Assembly: GCF_000484535.1 (NCBI RefSeq)
Contig: NC_022600.1
Location: forward strand, 2,976,001 to 3,040,000
Length of the DNA: 64,000 nucleotides
Reading direction: 5' to 3'
From: Gloeobacter kilaueensis JS1
GTDB taxonomy: Bacteria > Cyanobacteriota > Cyanobacteriia > Gloeobacterales > Gloeobacteraceae
Under the pieces are notes generated by a model. It saw only the letters and a program-made list of their open reading frames with translations. It had not been told where the DNA came from and did not search any database. Of this stretch, positions 51,580 through 59,287 are shown one piece after another. The position numbers were made by a program, and so were the translations under genes. Within the stretch, counting starts at the first letter, position 1. Each line of letters begins with the position of its first letter.

Positions 51580-51888
51580 GTGGAAGAACGGATGGATCGC
51601 GCCGAGCAACGCCTCGATCAGCACGGCGAGTTGCTAGCCGAGTTGAGAGCTTCCCAGTTGGCGACCAATCAGAACGTGGACCGCCTGACGAGTATCAGCG
51701 AGAGGTTCATTGGCGTGACCGCTGATGCCCTTGTCCGGCTAGAGCAAGCCGTCGAGGAGTCGCGGGCCTCAAACCTCCGGCTCGATCAGGTCGTTGAGGA
51801 GTTACGGGCCTCAAATCGTCGCCAGGAAGTAATCAACGATTATTTGATCCGGCGCGATCAAGAGCGCAGCAATGGCAGTCAGGGCTAA
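51580..51888 (+). CDS. Small coiled-coil protein
   Basis: 102 residues from a GTG with AGGAGA seven bases upstream, which decides the start. The sequence is heptad-rich (MDRAEQRLDQHGELLAELRASQ, VRLEQAVEESRASNLRLDQVVEELRASNRRQEVINDYLIRRDQ). It contains a short internal repeat (ASNLRLDQVVEELRASN). Similar in style to 38631-38834. Function unknown; it opens a run of small accessory genes ending at 53064. Confidence 0.6.
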   Translation: MEERMDRAEQRLDQHGELLAELRASQLATNQNVDRLTSISERFIGVTADALVRLEQAVEESRASNLRLDQVVEELRASNRRQEVINDYLIRRDQERSNGSQG

Positions 51889-52071
51889 AGCTCTTGTATC
51901 CTGGTTCCAGAAAATCTTCACAAAGCTGAGCTGGACCCGGAAAACTGGACAGCCCGCTAAGTTCTGTGCCTGCTCCGCTACGCTAATGGCAGATGGACTG
52001 CAACAGCCTTCGACACCTTGGCAAGGGTGGGATCCTCGAACAGCCACCTCCCTGCCGCTGATGGAGCGAGA

Positions 52072-52260
52072 ATGGAAGGCCCCCGGCCCACACTGGATCA
52101 GTACCGAGTCTGTTATCACCTCTGCCGGATGATTACCGGCTACTATCAGCCCATCGTTCTAGTCTCTTATGACCAGCGCATCGACCGGCTTTACATCCTT
52201 GCGGGCCAAGATCTGCAAGTACTTATCTATCCCAATGGCGATTGGAGGATAATCCGATGA
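52072..52260 (+). CDS. DUF6888-like small protein
   Basis: 62 residues: MEGPRPTLDQYRVCYHLCRMITGYYQPIVLVSYDQRIDRLYILAGQDLQVLIYPNGDWRIIR in composition, ending in the pattern (F/Y)ILAGxxxxxxIxPNGxWR that I associate with DUF6888. GGAGCGAGA precedes the ATG. The stop overlaps the next start by 4 bases (ATGA). Paired genes of this kind are frequent in cyanobacteria; function unknown. Confidence 0.65.
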   Translation: MEGPRPTLDQYRVCYHLCRMITGYYQPIVLVSYDQRIDRLYILAGQDLQVLIYPNGDWRIIR

Positions 52261-52454
52261 ACCGACGTACCTTTCAGCAGATGGACGACAGTGAATTGCG
52301 CGCCTATGTGCTGGCTCATCGTTCGGACGAGCAAGCCCTGCACGCCCTTATCCAGCGCCTAGATGCCCGGCCCGGTGAGGTCTATCCCGCTGATGACTTT
52401 TCGGCTTTGGAGAAAATACTCAAGGACGAGCAGCCAGGTTCCGAAAAGAAGTAG
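52257..52454 (+). CDS. DUF6887-like small protein
   Basis: 65 residues. MNRRTFQQMDDSELRAYVLAHRSDEQALHALIQRL matches the DUF6887 pattern (F..M....LRAYVLAHR.D..A...). GGAGG lies 8 bases upstream, inside the preceding gene, and the 4-base overlap couples translation. The two-gene layout resembles a toxin-antitoxin pair but I know of no proof. Confidence 0.65.
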   Translation: MNRRTFQQMDDSELRAYVLAHRSDEQALHALIQRLDARPGEVYPADDFSALEKILKDEQPGSEKK

Positions 52455-52497
52455 GCTCTGGCCAAAACCATGTCAAGCCCTCACCCTGAGCAAGCCT

Positions 52498-53064
52498 ATG
52501 CTTACCAAATCTAAAGAACCCTACTTTTCAGCCGATGAGTATCTGCAGATCGAAGAGCAGAGCCCGATAAAACACGAGTACGTCGATGGTCAACTCTACG
52601 CTCTGGTTGGAGCCAGCCAGAACCATAACACACTGGCGGCCAACCTCCTCTCTGCTTTGATGCAACATCTGCGGGGTTCTGGGTGTCGCGTCTTTATGTC
52701 CGACATAAAAGTCCGCATCGAGCAGCGCAATCGCTTCTTTTATCCAGATGTGGTCGTCACCTGTGACCAACGCGAGCGCGAGACGCCCTTGTACCTGCGC
52801 TATCCTAAGCTTGTGGTAGAAGTCCTGTCTGATTCCTCAGAAGCCTACGACCGTGGGGCAAAGTTTCTAGATTACCAGACGCTTGAAAGCCTTCAAGAGT
52901 ACGTTTTGATCAGCACAAAAGAGCAACTCGTTCAATGCTTCAGGCGCAGTGAACCGGGTTTGTGGGTGTTGCAATCTTATACCCAGGAAGACAAGGTATA
53001 CCAGATTGGTAGCCTCCACTTTTCTAAAACGCTCGAAGAACTGTACGAAAACGTATCTTTTTAA
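52498..53064 (+). CDS. Uma2-family (DUF820) putative endonuclease
   Basis: 188 residues. It has FSADEYLQIEEQSPIKHEYVDGQLYAL (YVDGxxxxM-type motif), SQNHNTLAANLLSALMQHLRGSGC, VRIEQRNRFFYPDVVVTC with the PD of the PD-(D/E)XK core, and LVVEVLSDSSEAYDRGAKFLDYQTLESLQEYVLI with the E-x-L/V and K. Uma2 genes are highly amplified in cyanobacteria; activity is mostly unproven. It appears intact. The ATG at 52498 is the family start. Confidence 0.85.
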   Translation: MLTKSKEPYFSADEYLQIEEQSPIKHEYVDGQLYALVGASQNHNTLAANLLSALMQHLRGSGCRVFMSDIKVRIEQRNRFFYPDVVVTCDQRERETPLYLRYPKLVVEVLSDSSEAYDRGAKFLDYQTLESLQEYVLISTKEQLVQCFRRSEPGLWVLQSYTQEDKVYQIGSLHFSKTLEELYENVSF

Positions 53065-53092
53065 CCCGTTTGGTACTGCTTATCCAGCGTCT

Positions 53093-53793
53093 TCATCGGG
53101 GTTGGCGAGGACCGCTAACAGCCCGCTCATAAAAGTTCTCCGGAGCGACTACGCACTCGCGGTCGTCGAAGAGTCGATCCAGGCGCTCGAGGATGGCCTG
53201 CCGCAGGTAAGCCCGCCAATCTTTATCCAGCCAAGTTTTACGGCGAGGGCAACGTATTCGGCCTCGTCCGCTGCAACCAGCGCCTCGATGCCCAACACGC
53301 GCAATATGCCGTAATGCACTGCCGCCAGGTTGGGCTGCCGGCGCAACACCTGACGGAACTGGCGAATTGCCGCGCTCGTCTGGCCTGTGGCAAACAGGAT
53401 GTTGCCCAGGTTGTTGAGCGCTCCGATCTGTCCCGGTTCGAGGGAGAGTACCCGGCGGTAGCAGCGGGCCGCTTCCTCCAGCCGACCGAGAGCCTGCAGC
53501 AGCATCCCGAGGTTGTAGTGGGCCTCAGTCCAGTTGGGGCGCAAGGTTGTTGCCCGCGTCAGACACTGCAGCGCACCGTCGGGGTGACCACTTTGTTGCA
53601 AGATTAAACCCATTCCGTGCAGGGCTTCTGGCTGTTCAGGCTGGGTTCGCAAAATCTTGTCGTAGATGTCGCCTCCCTCTAATAGACGACCAGCCTGCTA
53701 CAGCGAAGCTGCCTGGGCCAGGGCGGCACGAAGAGCGTTCGTCGGCATCGCCGGATGCCCGGCTGACTTTGCGGAATGTTTGGATTTTGCCAT
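53093..53793 (-). pseudogene. Decayed TPR protein (amber codon and frameshift)
   Basis: The start ATG at 53793 (MAKSKHSAKSAGHPAMPTNALRAALAQAASL) resembles the start of the TPR-GT9 gene at 28537. A TAG at 53698-53700 interrupts it; the same frame continues QAGRLLEGGDIYDKILRTQPEQPEALHGMGLILQQSG and three TPRs. Near 53230 the frame loses similarity, while the +1 frame reads TWLDKDWRAYLRQAILERLDRLFDDRE to a stop at 53093. So at least one nonsense and one frameshift change are present, and there is no GT domain. Confidence 0.75.
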
Positions 53794-53960
53794 CGCCGCC
53801 TGCGGTGCTCGCAACTCCCGTATTTTAGGCTTCCGGACCCGCCCGCGCCGGTATTGTCCCAGACTTTCAGCTGGGAGAATCGTAAGCTTCCGGAAGGGAG
53901 CTTGCTCAACAGCCCAAAAAGCCTGTGATACATTACTGAATGTTGTCTGGAACACCCGCC

Positions 53961-55049
53961 ATGCCCGGACGTGTTGCCGCTATCGCCCTGAGCCTGCTTA
54001 TCGCGCTGCCGGTCGCCGCTCAAACGCCGCCACCGTCACCTTCTGCCCAACCTGTCCCCCCATCGTCCGCCTCGGCTCCTGCTGCTCAACCGGCTCCGGT
54101 GGCCCCGGCTGCGGCCACTCAGTTGCCTCCGGTCTCGTCCTCCTCCCCATCTCCAGGTACTCAACCTGCCTCCCAGCCGGCGGTGCTGAGTGTTGGAGCC
54201 GAAGCCACTACCAGCGAGGTAAGCCGCCGCCTGTCGGGCCGGGAACTGCTCAAAAAGCTGCGCCTGAACCTGGATGTGCAGACGCCCCTGGGCAAATATT
54301 TGGTCAACATCGCCGACGATGCGGATGTCGAGCGGGCCAAGAACCAGTTCGCCGGGATAGTGGCGCTTATCGTCGGTCAGCAGCAGCGCCTGCCGATGAT
54401 CAGTCAGGTCGTCCATCGCGGCCTCGACAAGGTAAATGGTGTCGATCCGGACCTCGATAAGCTCCTGGCCGCCCTTGCTGCCGGTTATCCCGACCTCAAC
54501 TTTCAAGATCCGCAGGTGCTCAAGGTCTTGCGCCGCAACAGTGCCCTTCTGGTCAACACGACGGCGGGTGTACTGGCCGAACCCAATTCGCTGGGACTGT
54601 TTGCCCTGATCGAGCCTGAGCTGGCGGCGCGCTTCTACCTTGTAAGCCTCCAGGACCGCCTGGCTGCCCGTGGCGACTGGGATCCGCTGGGCAACGCCCG
54701 CCTCAAAGACCAGATCGACCAGCTGGACAGGGCTCTTTCTGTCAGCGATCCCGATTCTGGCCAGCGGCTGGTCCGCCTGCAAAATTTACTCAAGGACATG
54801 GGCATCCTGGTGCCGAACACCGCCGAGGGCGGGCGCATCCTAGTCGATAAAGTCTTTAACCGCTTTCAAGAAATTCTCGACGGCAAAAACCTGCCTGCCA
54901 CAGTCGATGTCGTCTCCCGCAGTCAGCAGACACTCCTGGGCAAATTCTTCGACAAACTCGACGCCCGCATCGCCCAACTGCAAGCTCCTGCTCCCACCAC
55001 CGGGCAGACAGCTCCAGCCGCGACGACAGCAAATCCGATCGCTCGTTGA
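53961..55049 (+). CDS. Secreted proline-rich hypothetical protein
   Basis: 362 residues. Signal peptide MPGRVAAIALSLLIALPVAA-Q, then about 65 residues rich in Pro, Ala and Ser (a flexible linker), then a helical domain (SGRELLKKLRLNLDVQTPLGKYLVNIADDADVERAKNQF...). A second Pro/Ala tail closes the protein. I recognise no family. It could be a periplasmic or envelope structural protein. The ATG at 53961 is chosen at the signal peptide. It is divergent from the TPR pseudogene. Confidence 0.65.
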   Translation: MPGRVAAIALSLLIALPVAAQTPPPSPSAQPVPPSSASAPAAQPAPVAPAAATQLPPVSSSSPSPGTQPASQPAVLSVGAEATTSEVSRRLSGRELLKKLRLNLDVQTPLGKYLVNIADDADVERAKNQFAGIVALIVGQQQRLPMISQVVHRGLDKVNGVDPDLDKLLAALAAGYPDLNFQDPQVLKVLRRNSALLVNTTAGVLAEPNSLGLFALIEPELAARFYLVSLQDRLAARGDWDPLGNARLKDQIDQLDRALSVSDPDSGQRLVRLQNLLKDMGILVPNTAEGGRILVDKVFNRFQEILDGKNLPATVDVVSRSQQTLLGKFFDKLDARIAQLQAPAPTTGQTAPAATTANPIAR

Positions 55050-55071
55050 GATTTGCCTTGCTTTTTAACGA

Positions 55072-55305
55072 CTAAGGAGACGAAGCGAAAAAAGCATTGG
55101 GTTTTGGGCTGGAGTAGGGGAAGTAGATTCTTTGGAGGGGAGCGTTCTTTTGTTTTTGGGTGCTTGCTAAAACGGTCCCCACCCCTCCACACCCCCCCTG
55201 CCCCCCCTCTCCTCCTCCTGCCCCCCGAATGGGGGGCTGCCCCCGCCGGGCAGAGGAGGAGAGGGGGGGCAGGGGGGGTGTGGAGGGGTGGGGAATCGGT
55301 ACGCG
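55072..55305. repeat. Dispersed C/G-tract repeat element, copy 2
   Basis: Homologous to 11430-11665. Within it, 55177-55224 (CCCCACCCCTCCACACCCCC...) pairs almost perfectly with 55247-55293, giving a hairpin of about 47 base pairs with a 22-base loop. No coding potential that I trust. It lies 22 bases after a gene stop. Confidence 0.8.
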
Positions 55306-55606
55306 CAATCTCACGGATCGCTCTGGCTGAATTGGTATCCGGACAGGCTGTGATCACTGGTTTTGGTCGGCCTGCCATTCTCGCTACCTTCTTGTTGCGC
55401 TTATAAAAATCATAAAAGAGTGTTTGCCCTGTAGTTCTTCGACCGAAAGGTACTGCGGCGAGGACAGCGCGAGGGCGATGCGGCAGCGATGCAGTACATT
55501 GGGCTGCAGCGCTCGGCTCTGTGAACTTGCACACCGCTTCTTAAGCTGATTTGCGACAGCGGGGACGAAGCTATCATGCGGGGTAGAACTCTGGATACTT
55601 AAGCAG
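55306..55606. other. Intergenic region, no gene seen
   Basis: About 300 bases between the hairpin repeat and the next gene. Low-confidence open frames only. It presumably holds the promoter of the gene at 55607. Confidence 0.35.
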
Positions 55607-56032
55607 ATGGGCCAGAATGTCCGGCTTCGGATCGTAGCTGGGGCGGTGCTGCTGTTGCTGGCAGCGGTGTTGCTGCCGTTCGTCCTCTTTGCGCTCGTAG
55701 CAAGGCGCGATTTTCAATCGGCCTTCGTCTTCTGGATCGTCGCTTTCCCGGCGGGGACAATCGGGTTTTATCTGCTTACAAAAGCCCTGGCAGAGCGGCG
55801 GACAGGACTATCCTACAGCGAGTTGGATCTTACCTTTGCCCGGCTCCTCAAAGAAAACAACTGGCAGATTACCGCCTCGCGCCTGGCGGAGGGAGCCGGT
55901 ATCTCGATCGAGGAGGCCCGCCGCTACCTCGATGAAAAGACCCTCGTCATGGATGGCCGCTTCAGCGCCGACGAGCAAAGCGGCGAGCAGATCTACCGGC
56001 TGCAGCCAAAGCCGGGGGCGGGTAGAACCTGA
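55607..56032 (+). CDS. Membrane-anchored hypothetical protein
   Basis: 141 residues. Two hydrophobic segments (IVAGAVLLLLAAVLLPFVLFALVA and AFVFWIVAFPAGTIGFYLLT) are followed by a soluble C-terminal part (LTFARLLKENNWQITASRLAEGAGISIEEARRYLDEKT) that resembles a winged-helix or helix-turn-helix module, as in proteins where SELDLTFARLL...is a degenerate HTH. It may sense or regulate something at the membrane, but this is only inferred. It ends 45 bases before a LolD/MacB-type ATPase gene on the same strand. Confidence 0.65.
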   Translation: MGQNVRLRIVAGAVLLLLAAVLLPFVLFALVARRDFQSAFVFWIVAFPAGTIGFYLLTKALAERRTGLSYSELDLTFARLLKENNWQITASRLAEGAGISIEEARRYLDEKTLVMDGRFSADEQSGEQIYRLQPKPGAGRT

Positions 56033-56077
56033 AGGTTGGTTTTGGCGTCAGGATAAGCGTGCGGATTCAACAATTCA

Positions 56078-56749
56078 ATGATTCAACTGGAAAACATCGT
56101 CAAGAACTACCAGCTCGGCGAAGTGAGCGTCCCGGTTCTGCGCGGCATCGACCTTACAATTGCGACGGGCGAGTACACGGCGATCATGGGCGTCTCCGGC
56201 TCCGGCAAGTCCACCTTGATGAATATCATTGGCTGCCTGGACCGGCCCGGCTCGGGGCGCTACCGGCTCGCCGGTCAGGATGTCACCGAACTGGACGACG
56301 ACGAGCTGGCCGAGGTGCGCAACCGGCGCATCGGCTTCGTCTTTCAGCAGTTCAACTTGCTGCCGCGCCTGAGCGCTCTCGAAAATGTCATGCTTCCTAT
56401 GATCTACGCCGGTTACTCCAAGGCAGAGCGGCGCGAGCAGGCGGAACTGGCTCTCGTGCAGGTGGGGCTCGCCGAGCGGCTTGCCAACCGGCCCAGTCAG
56501 CTCTCGGGCGGTCAGCAACAGCGGGTAGCGATCGCCCGTGCCCTCGTCAACCAGCCAGCTTTGTTGCTGGCGGACGAACCCACCGGTGCCCTCGACACCC
56601 GCACCAGCGACGAGGTGATGGCGCTGCTCACGGGCCTCAACGACCAGGGAATCACGATCGTAATCGTCACCCACGAACACGAGGTCGCCGAGCGCACCCG
56701 CCGGATCATCCGGGTGCAGGACGGGGCGATCGTAGGCGACGAGCGGTAG
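56078..56749 (+). CDS. ABC transporter ATPase, LolD/MacB type
   Basis: 223 residues: GVSGSGKSTLMNIIGCLDRPGSG (Walker A), Q-loop FQQFNLLPRLSALENVMLPMIY, signature LSGGQQQRVAIARALV, Walker B LLLADEPTGALD, H-loop IVTHEHEVAERTRR. This is the type that partners with FtsX/MacB-like permeases in lipoprotein release, macrolide export or cell-envelope processes. No such permease is adjacent, so the partner must be elsewhere. Confidence 0.9.
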   Translation: MIQLENIVKNYQLGEVSVPVLRGIDLTIATGEYTAIMGVSGSGKSTLMNIIGCLDRPGSGRYRLAGQDVTELDDDELAEVRNRRIGFVFQQFNLLPRLSALENVMLPMIYAGYSKAERREQAELALVQVGLAERLANRPSQLSGGQQQRVAIARALVNQPALLLADEPTGALDTRTSDEVMALLTGLNDQGITIVIVTHEHEVAERTRRIIRVQDGAIVGDER

Positions 56750-56860
56750 ACAGGCCCGTTTGACCGCTCGATCTGGGGCGAAACACCGAAAGGCATAAAT
56801 TTTAGTTCCTGTTTGTCCTGGCGCTGTAGGCTGAACGCTATAGCGCTTGGGGCAATGCCG

Positions 56861-58411
56861 ATGAAAGCTCTGCTGCTCTGGCCTTCGATGCCCAATTCTT
56901 TCTGGTCTTACCGTGAAACCCTTGCCCTGGCTGGGCTGCGCTCTACCAACCCGCCGCTGGGGCTCATCACCGTCGCCGCTTTGCTGCCTGCCGACTGGCA
57001 GATCCGCTTCGCGGATCGCAATATCCGAGCTGAGAGCGAGGCAGACTGGCAGTGGTGCGATCTGGTCTTGATTTCGGCGATGATCGTCCAGCAGGAGGAC
57101 TTTGCCTGCTTGATTGAAAAAGGCGTTGCCCTCGGCAAGAAAGTGGCCGTGGGCGGTCCTTTTGCGACCTCGGTGCCCGAATTTGCCCTGAAAGCCGGTG
57201 CCCACTACCTGATTCTCGACGAGGGCGAGTGTACGGTGCCGCTATTTCTGGAGGCGCTGGCGCGGGGCGAGGAGCGGGGCATCTTTCGAGCCACCAGCAA
57301 GCCGGATGTCACCCAGACGCCGCCGCCCCGCTTCGACCTGCTGGATCTAGACGCCTACATGGCGATCACCGTCCAGTTCTCGCGCGGTTGCCCGTTTCAG
57401 TGCGAATTTTGTGACATCATCAACCTCTTCGGTCGCAAACCGCGCACCAAGAGCCCCGAGCAGATGCTCGCCGAACTGGAAATGCTCTACCGGATGGGCT
57501 GGAACCGCTACGTCTTTCTGGTAGACGACAACTTTATCGGCAACACCCGCAACGCCAAGATCTTCTTGCGCGCCCTGATTCCCTGGATGGAGGAGCGCCA
57601 CTATCCGTTCATCCTGCTCACCGAAGCTTCCCTCAACCTGGCGGAGGATATGGAACTGGTGGAGCTGATGGTCAAAGCGGGCTTCACCACGGTGTTCATG
57701 GGCATCGAGACGCCGGACACCGACAGCCTGTTCGGCATCCACAAACTGCAGAACACCCGCCATCCCCTCGTCGAATCGTGCCACAGGATCACAGCGGCGG
57801 GCCTGCAGATCATGGCCGGATTCATCATGGGCTTCGACGGCGAAAAAGCCGGAGCTGGAGAGCGCATCCGGGCCTTCATCGAACAGACAAATATCCCCCA
57901 GTGCCAGTTCAGCCTGCTGCAGGCGCTGCAGAACACGGCCCTCTGGCAGCGGCTGGAGGGTGAACATCGCCTGGTCGATGGCCTGGGCACCTTTCACCAG
58001 GGGGCATTGATGAACTTTGTGCCCACCCGGCCCGTCGAGCAGATCGTCGAAGAATATATCGCCGCCTTCTGGCAGATCTACGACCCGCCCGCCTACCTGC
58101 GGCGGACCTTTCAGCATTTTCTTTTGATGAACGGCTGGCGCGGCAAAAGCCGCAGACCCACAGGCCGGGCAGAATGGCGGCTATTTTTTGCCCTCCTCTG
58201 GCGGCAGGGGGTGATGCGCTCGACGCGCTGGCGCTTCTGGTGGCAGTTGCTGGTTATCGCCGCTCGCAAACCGCGCCTGCTCTTTGACTACTTGATCGCC
58301 CTCGGGGCAGGCGAGCACTTTTTTAGCTACCGCCATCAGGTGCGCGCCCAACTGCGCGCCCAACTGGAGGAGGTGCGCCGCTCAAAGCAGATGGCCGGAG
58401 TATCAGCTTGA
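56861..58411 (+). CDS. B12-binding radical SAM protein (DUF4070-type)
   Basis: 516 residues. An N-terminal cobalamin-binding-like domain (MKALLLWPSMPNSFWSYRETLALAGLRSTNPPLGLITVAALLP) precedes a radical SAM core with CPFQCEFCD (the CxxxCxxC cluster motif), VFLVDDNFIGN, and FMGIETPDTDS. The C-terminus resembles DUF4070. Relatives include the hopanoid methylase HpnP, but this subgroup has no established substrate. ATG 56861 is chosen (GGGG at 8 bases); ATG 56855 is an alternative. Confidence 0.82.
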   Translation: MKALLLWPSMPNSFWSYRETLALAGLRSTNPPLGLITVAALLPADWQIRFADRNIRAESEADWQWCDLVLISAMIVQQEDFACLIEKGVALGKKVAVGGPFATSVPEFALKAGAHYLILDEGECTVPLFLEALARGEERGIFRATSKPDVTQTPPPRFDLLDLDAYMAITVQFSRGCPFQCEFCDIINLFGRKPRTKSPEQMLAELEMLYRMGWNRYVFLVDDNFIGNTRNAKIFLRALIPWMEERHYPFILLTEASLNLAEDMELVELMVKAGFTTVFMGIETPDTDSLFGIHKLQNTRHPLVESCHRITAAGLQIMAGFIMGFDGEKAGAGERIRAFIEQTNIPQCQFSLLQALQNTALWQRLEGEHRLVDGLGTFHQGALMNFVPTRPVEQIVEEYIAAFWQIYDPPAYLRRTFQHFLLMNGWRGKSRRPTGRAEWRLFFALLWRQGVMRSTRWRFWWQLLVIAARKPRLLFDYLIALGAGEHFFSYRHQVRAQLRAQLEEVRRSKQMAGVSA

Positions 58412-58461
58412 AGCGAGCGCAAAGTCCGGGTTCGGACCCTCTCTATCTCTCGTCCTTGTAT

Positions 58462-58824
58462 TTATGGGACTATCCTGCAAGAGCATAGCGTGCGCCAGAG
58501 AGCCGCGAGGCGCTCCTCCAGATCCCCCGGCAACTCGGCGACGAAGACGCCTTCCTCCGCTTCGGCGGCCCCGGCAAGCCAGATCCCGCTGAAGCTCACT
58601 TCGATCGACTGGTCGTCGGCCCGGCTTACAGCGATCCCCGGCTGAGCCGCGAGAGCCGCCACACCGGGAAGGTGACCCACTAAAAGCGAAGCCCAGCCCG
58701 ATTCGACGGCAAGCTGTGCCCCAACGGAATTTTCGATCGCGAGCCGATCGCGCACGAAGGCGGCGATCGGCTGATCGACGATCTCGACGTGCAGGCCAGT
58801 TTCGGTATAGATAATCTTTAACAT
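58462..58824 (-). CDS. Conserved hypothetical protein (alr0857-like)
   Basis: 120 residues starting MLKIIYTETGLHVEIVDQPIAAFVRDRLAIENSVG. The MLKxxYTExG start is shared with a small group of cyanobacterial hypotheticals, to my recollection called the alr0857 family. No catalytic motif is evident. GGAGACC precedes the ATG at about 9-10 bases. A terminator-like hairpin lies 69 bases upstream, suggesting leader control or an upstream short transcript. Confidence 0.55.
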   Translation of the reverse strand: MLKIIYTETGLHVEIVDQPIAAFVRDRLAIENSVGAQLAVESGWASLLVGHLPGVAALAAQPGIAVSRADDQSIEVSFSGIWLAGAAEAEEGVFVAELPGDLEERLAALWRTLCSCRIVP

Positions 58825-58885
58825 GATTGTCAGGGTCTCCTGGGTCCGTCGATAGGTCTTCCTGGGCCGCTCGCCTGGGCTGATA

Positions 58886-58924
58886 AGCAAAAACCCCCGC
58901 TTCGTCTTTTTTGGAAGCGGGGGT
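58886..58924 (-). terminator. Strong intrinsic terminator on the minus strand
   Basis: Perfect 11-base arms ACCCCCGCTTC (58893-58903) and GAAGCGGGGGT (58914-58924) with a 10-base loop; on the minus strand the stem is followed by TTTTTGC. It would stop transcription coming from higher coordinates before the gene at 58462-58824. Confidence 0.8.
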
Positions 58925-59287
58925 GAAAGTCAAGGTAAAGAGCCGTTGCCTTTTAACTTTCTGCAGGTAGATCGTCCCTGCGTCGCCCACTTCGCCTGTG
59001 CTCGGGTCGATCAGCGATCAGCAAATTCAGAAGATAGGTGCTGAAATCGACTGGCTGCCACGAGCGACCAACCTGTACGCCAGGACCGGCCATCTGTCCT
59101 TGAAGCGGGCAGAGGGTGGTCGTGGTTACAAAATGGCGGTGGGCGAGGCGCATGGGCGGAGTAAAATCCAATCTGTACTACGCTAATACTACGGGCTTGC
59201 CGGTGCGCTGGTCAAGCCTGCTGGCCCAGAAAATTCCTGCCTGTCCCAGGCCGCCTCGTTAGGATAGGGCTGGCAAGGGAGAAGGTG
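58925..59287. other. Intergenic region with possible leader or small RNA
   Basis: About 360 bases upstream of the terminator on the minus strand. No gene is supported. A transcript starting here and ending at the terminator would be a small RNA or an attenuated leader of the gene at 58462. I do not recognise a known riboswitch, 6S RNA, tmRNA or RNase P motif. A short minus-strand frame (58953-59171) is unconvincing. Confidence 0.35.

Noticed and set aside
54923-55534. 203-codon minus-strand frame across the hairpin repeat
   Set aside because: Spans a gene end and a repetitive C/G tract, giving low-complexity protein with no similarity; no ribosome-binding site.
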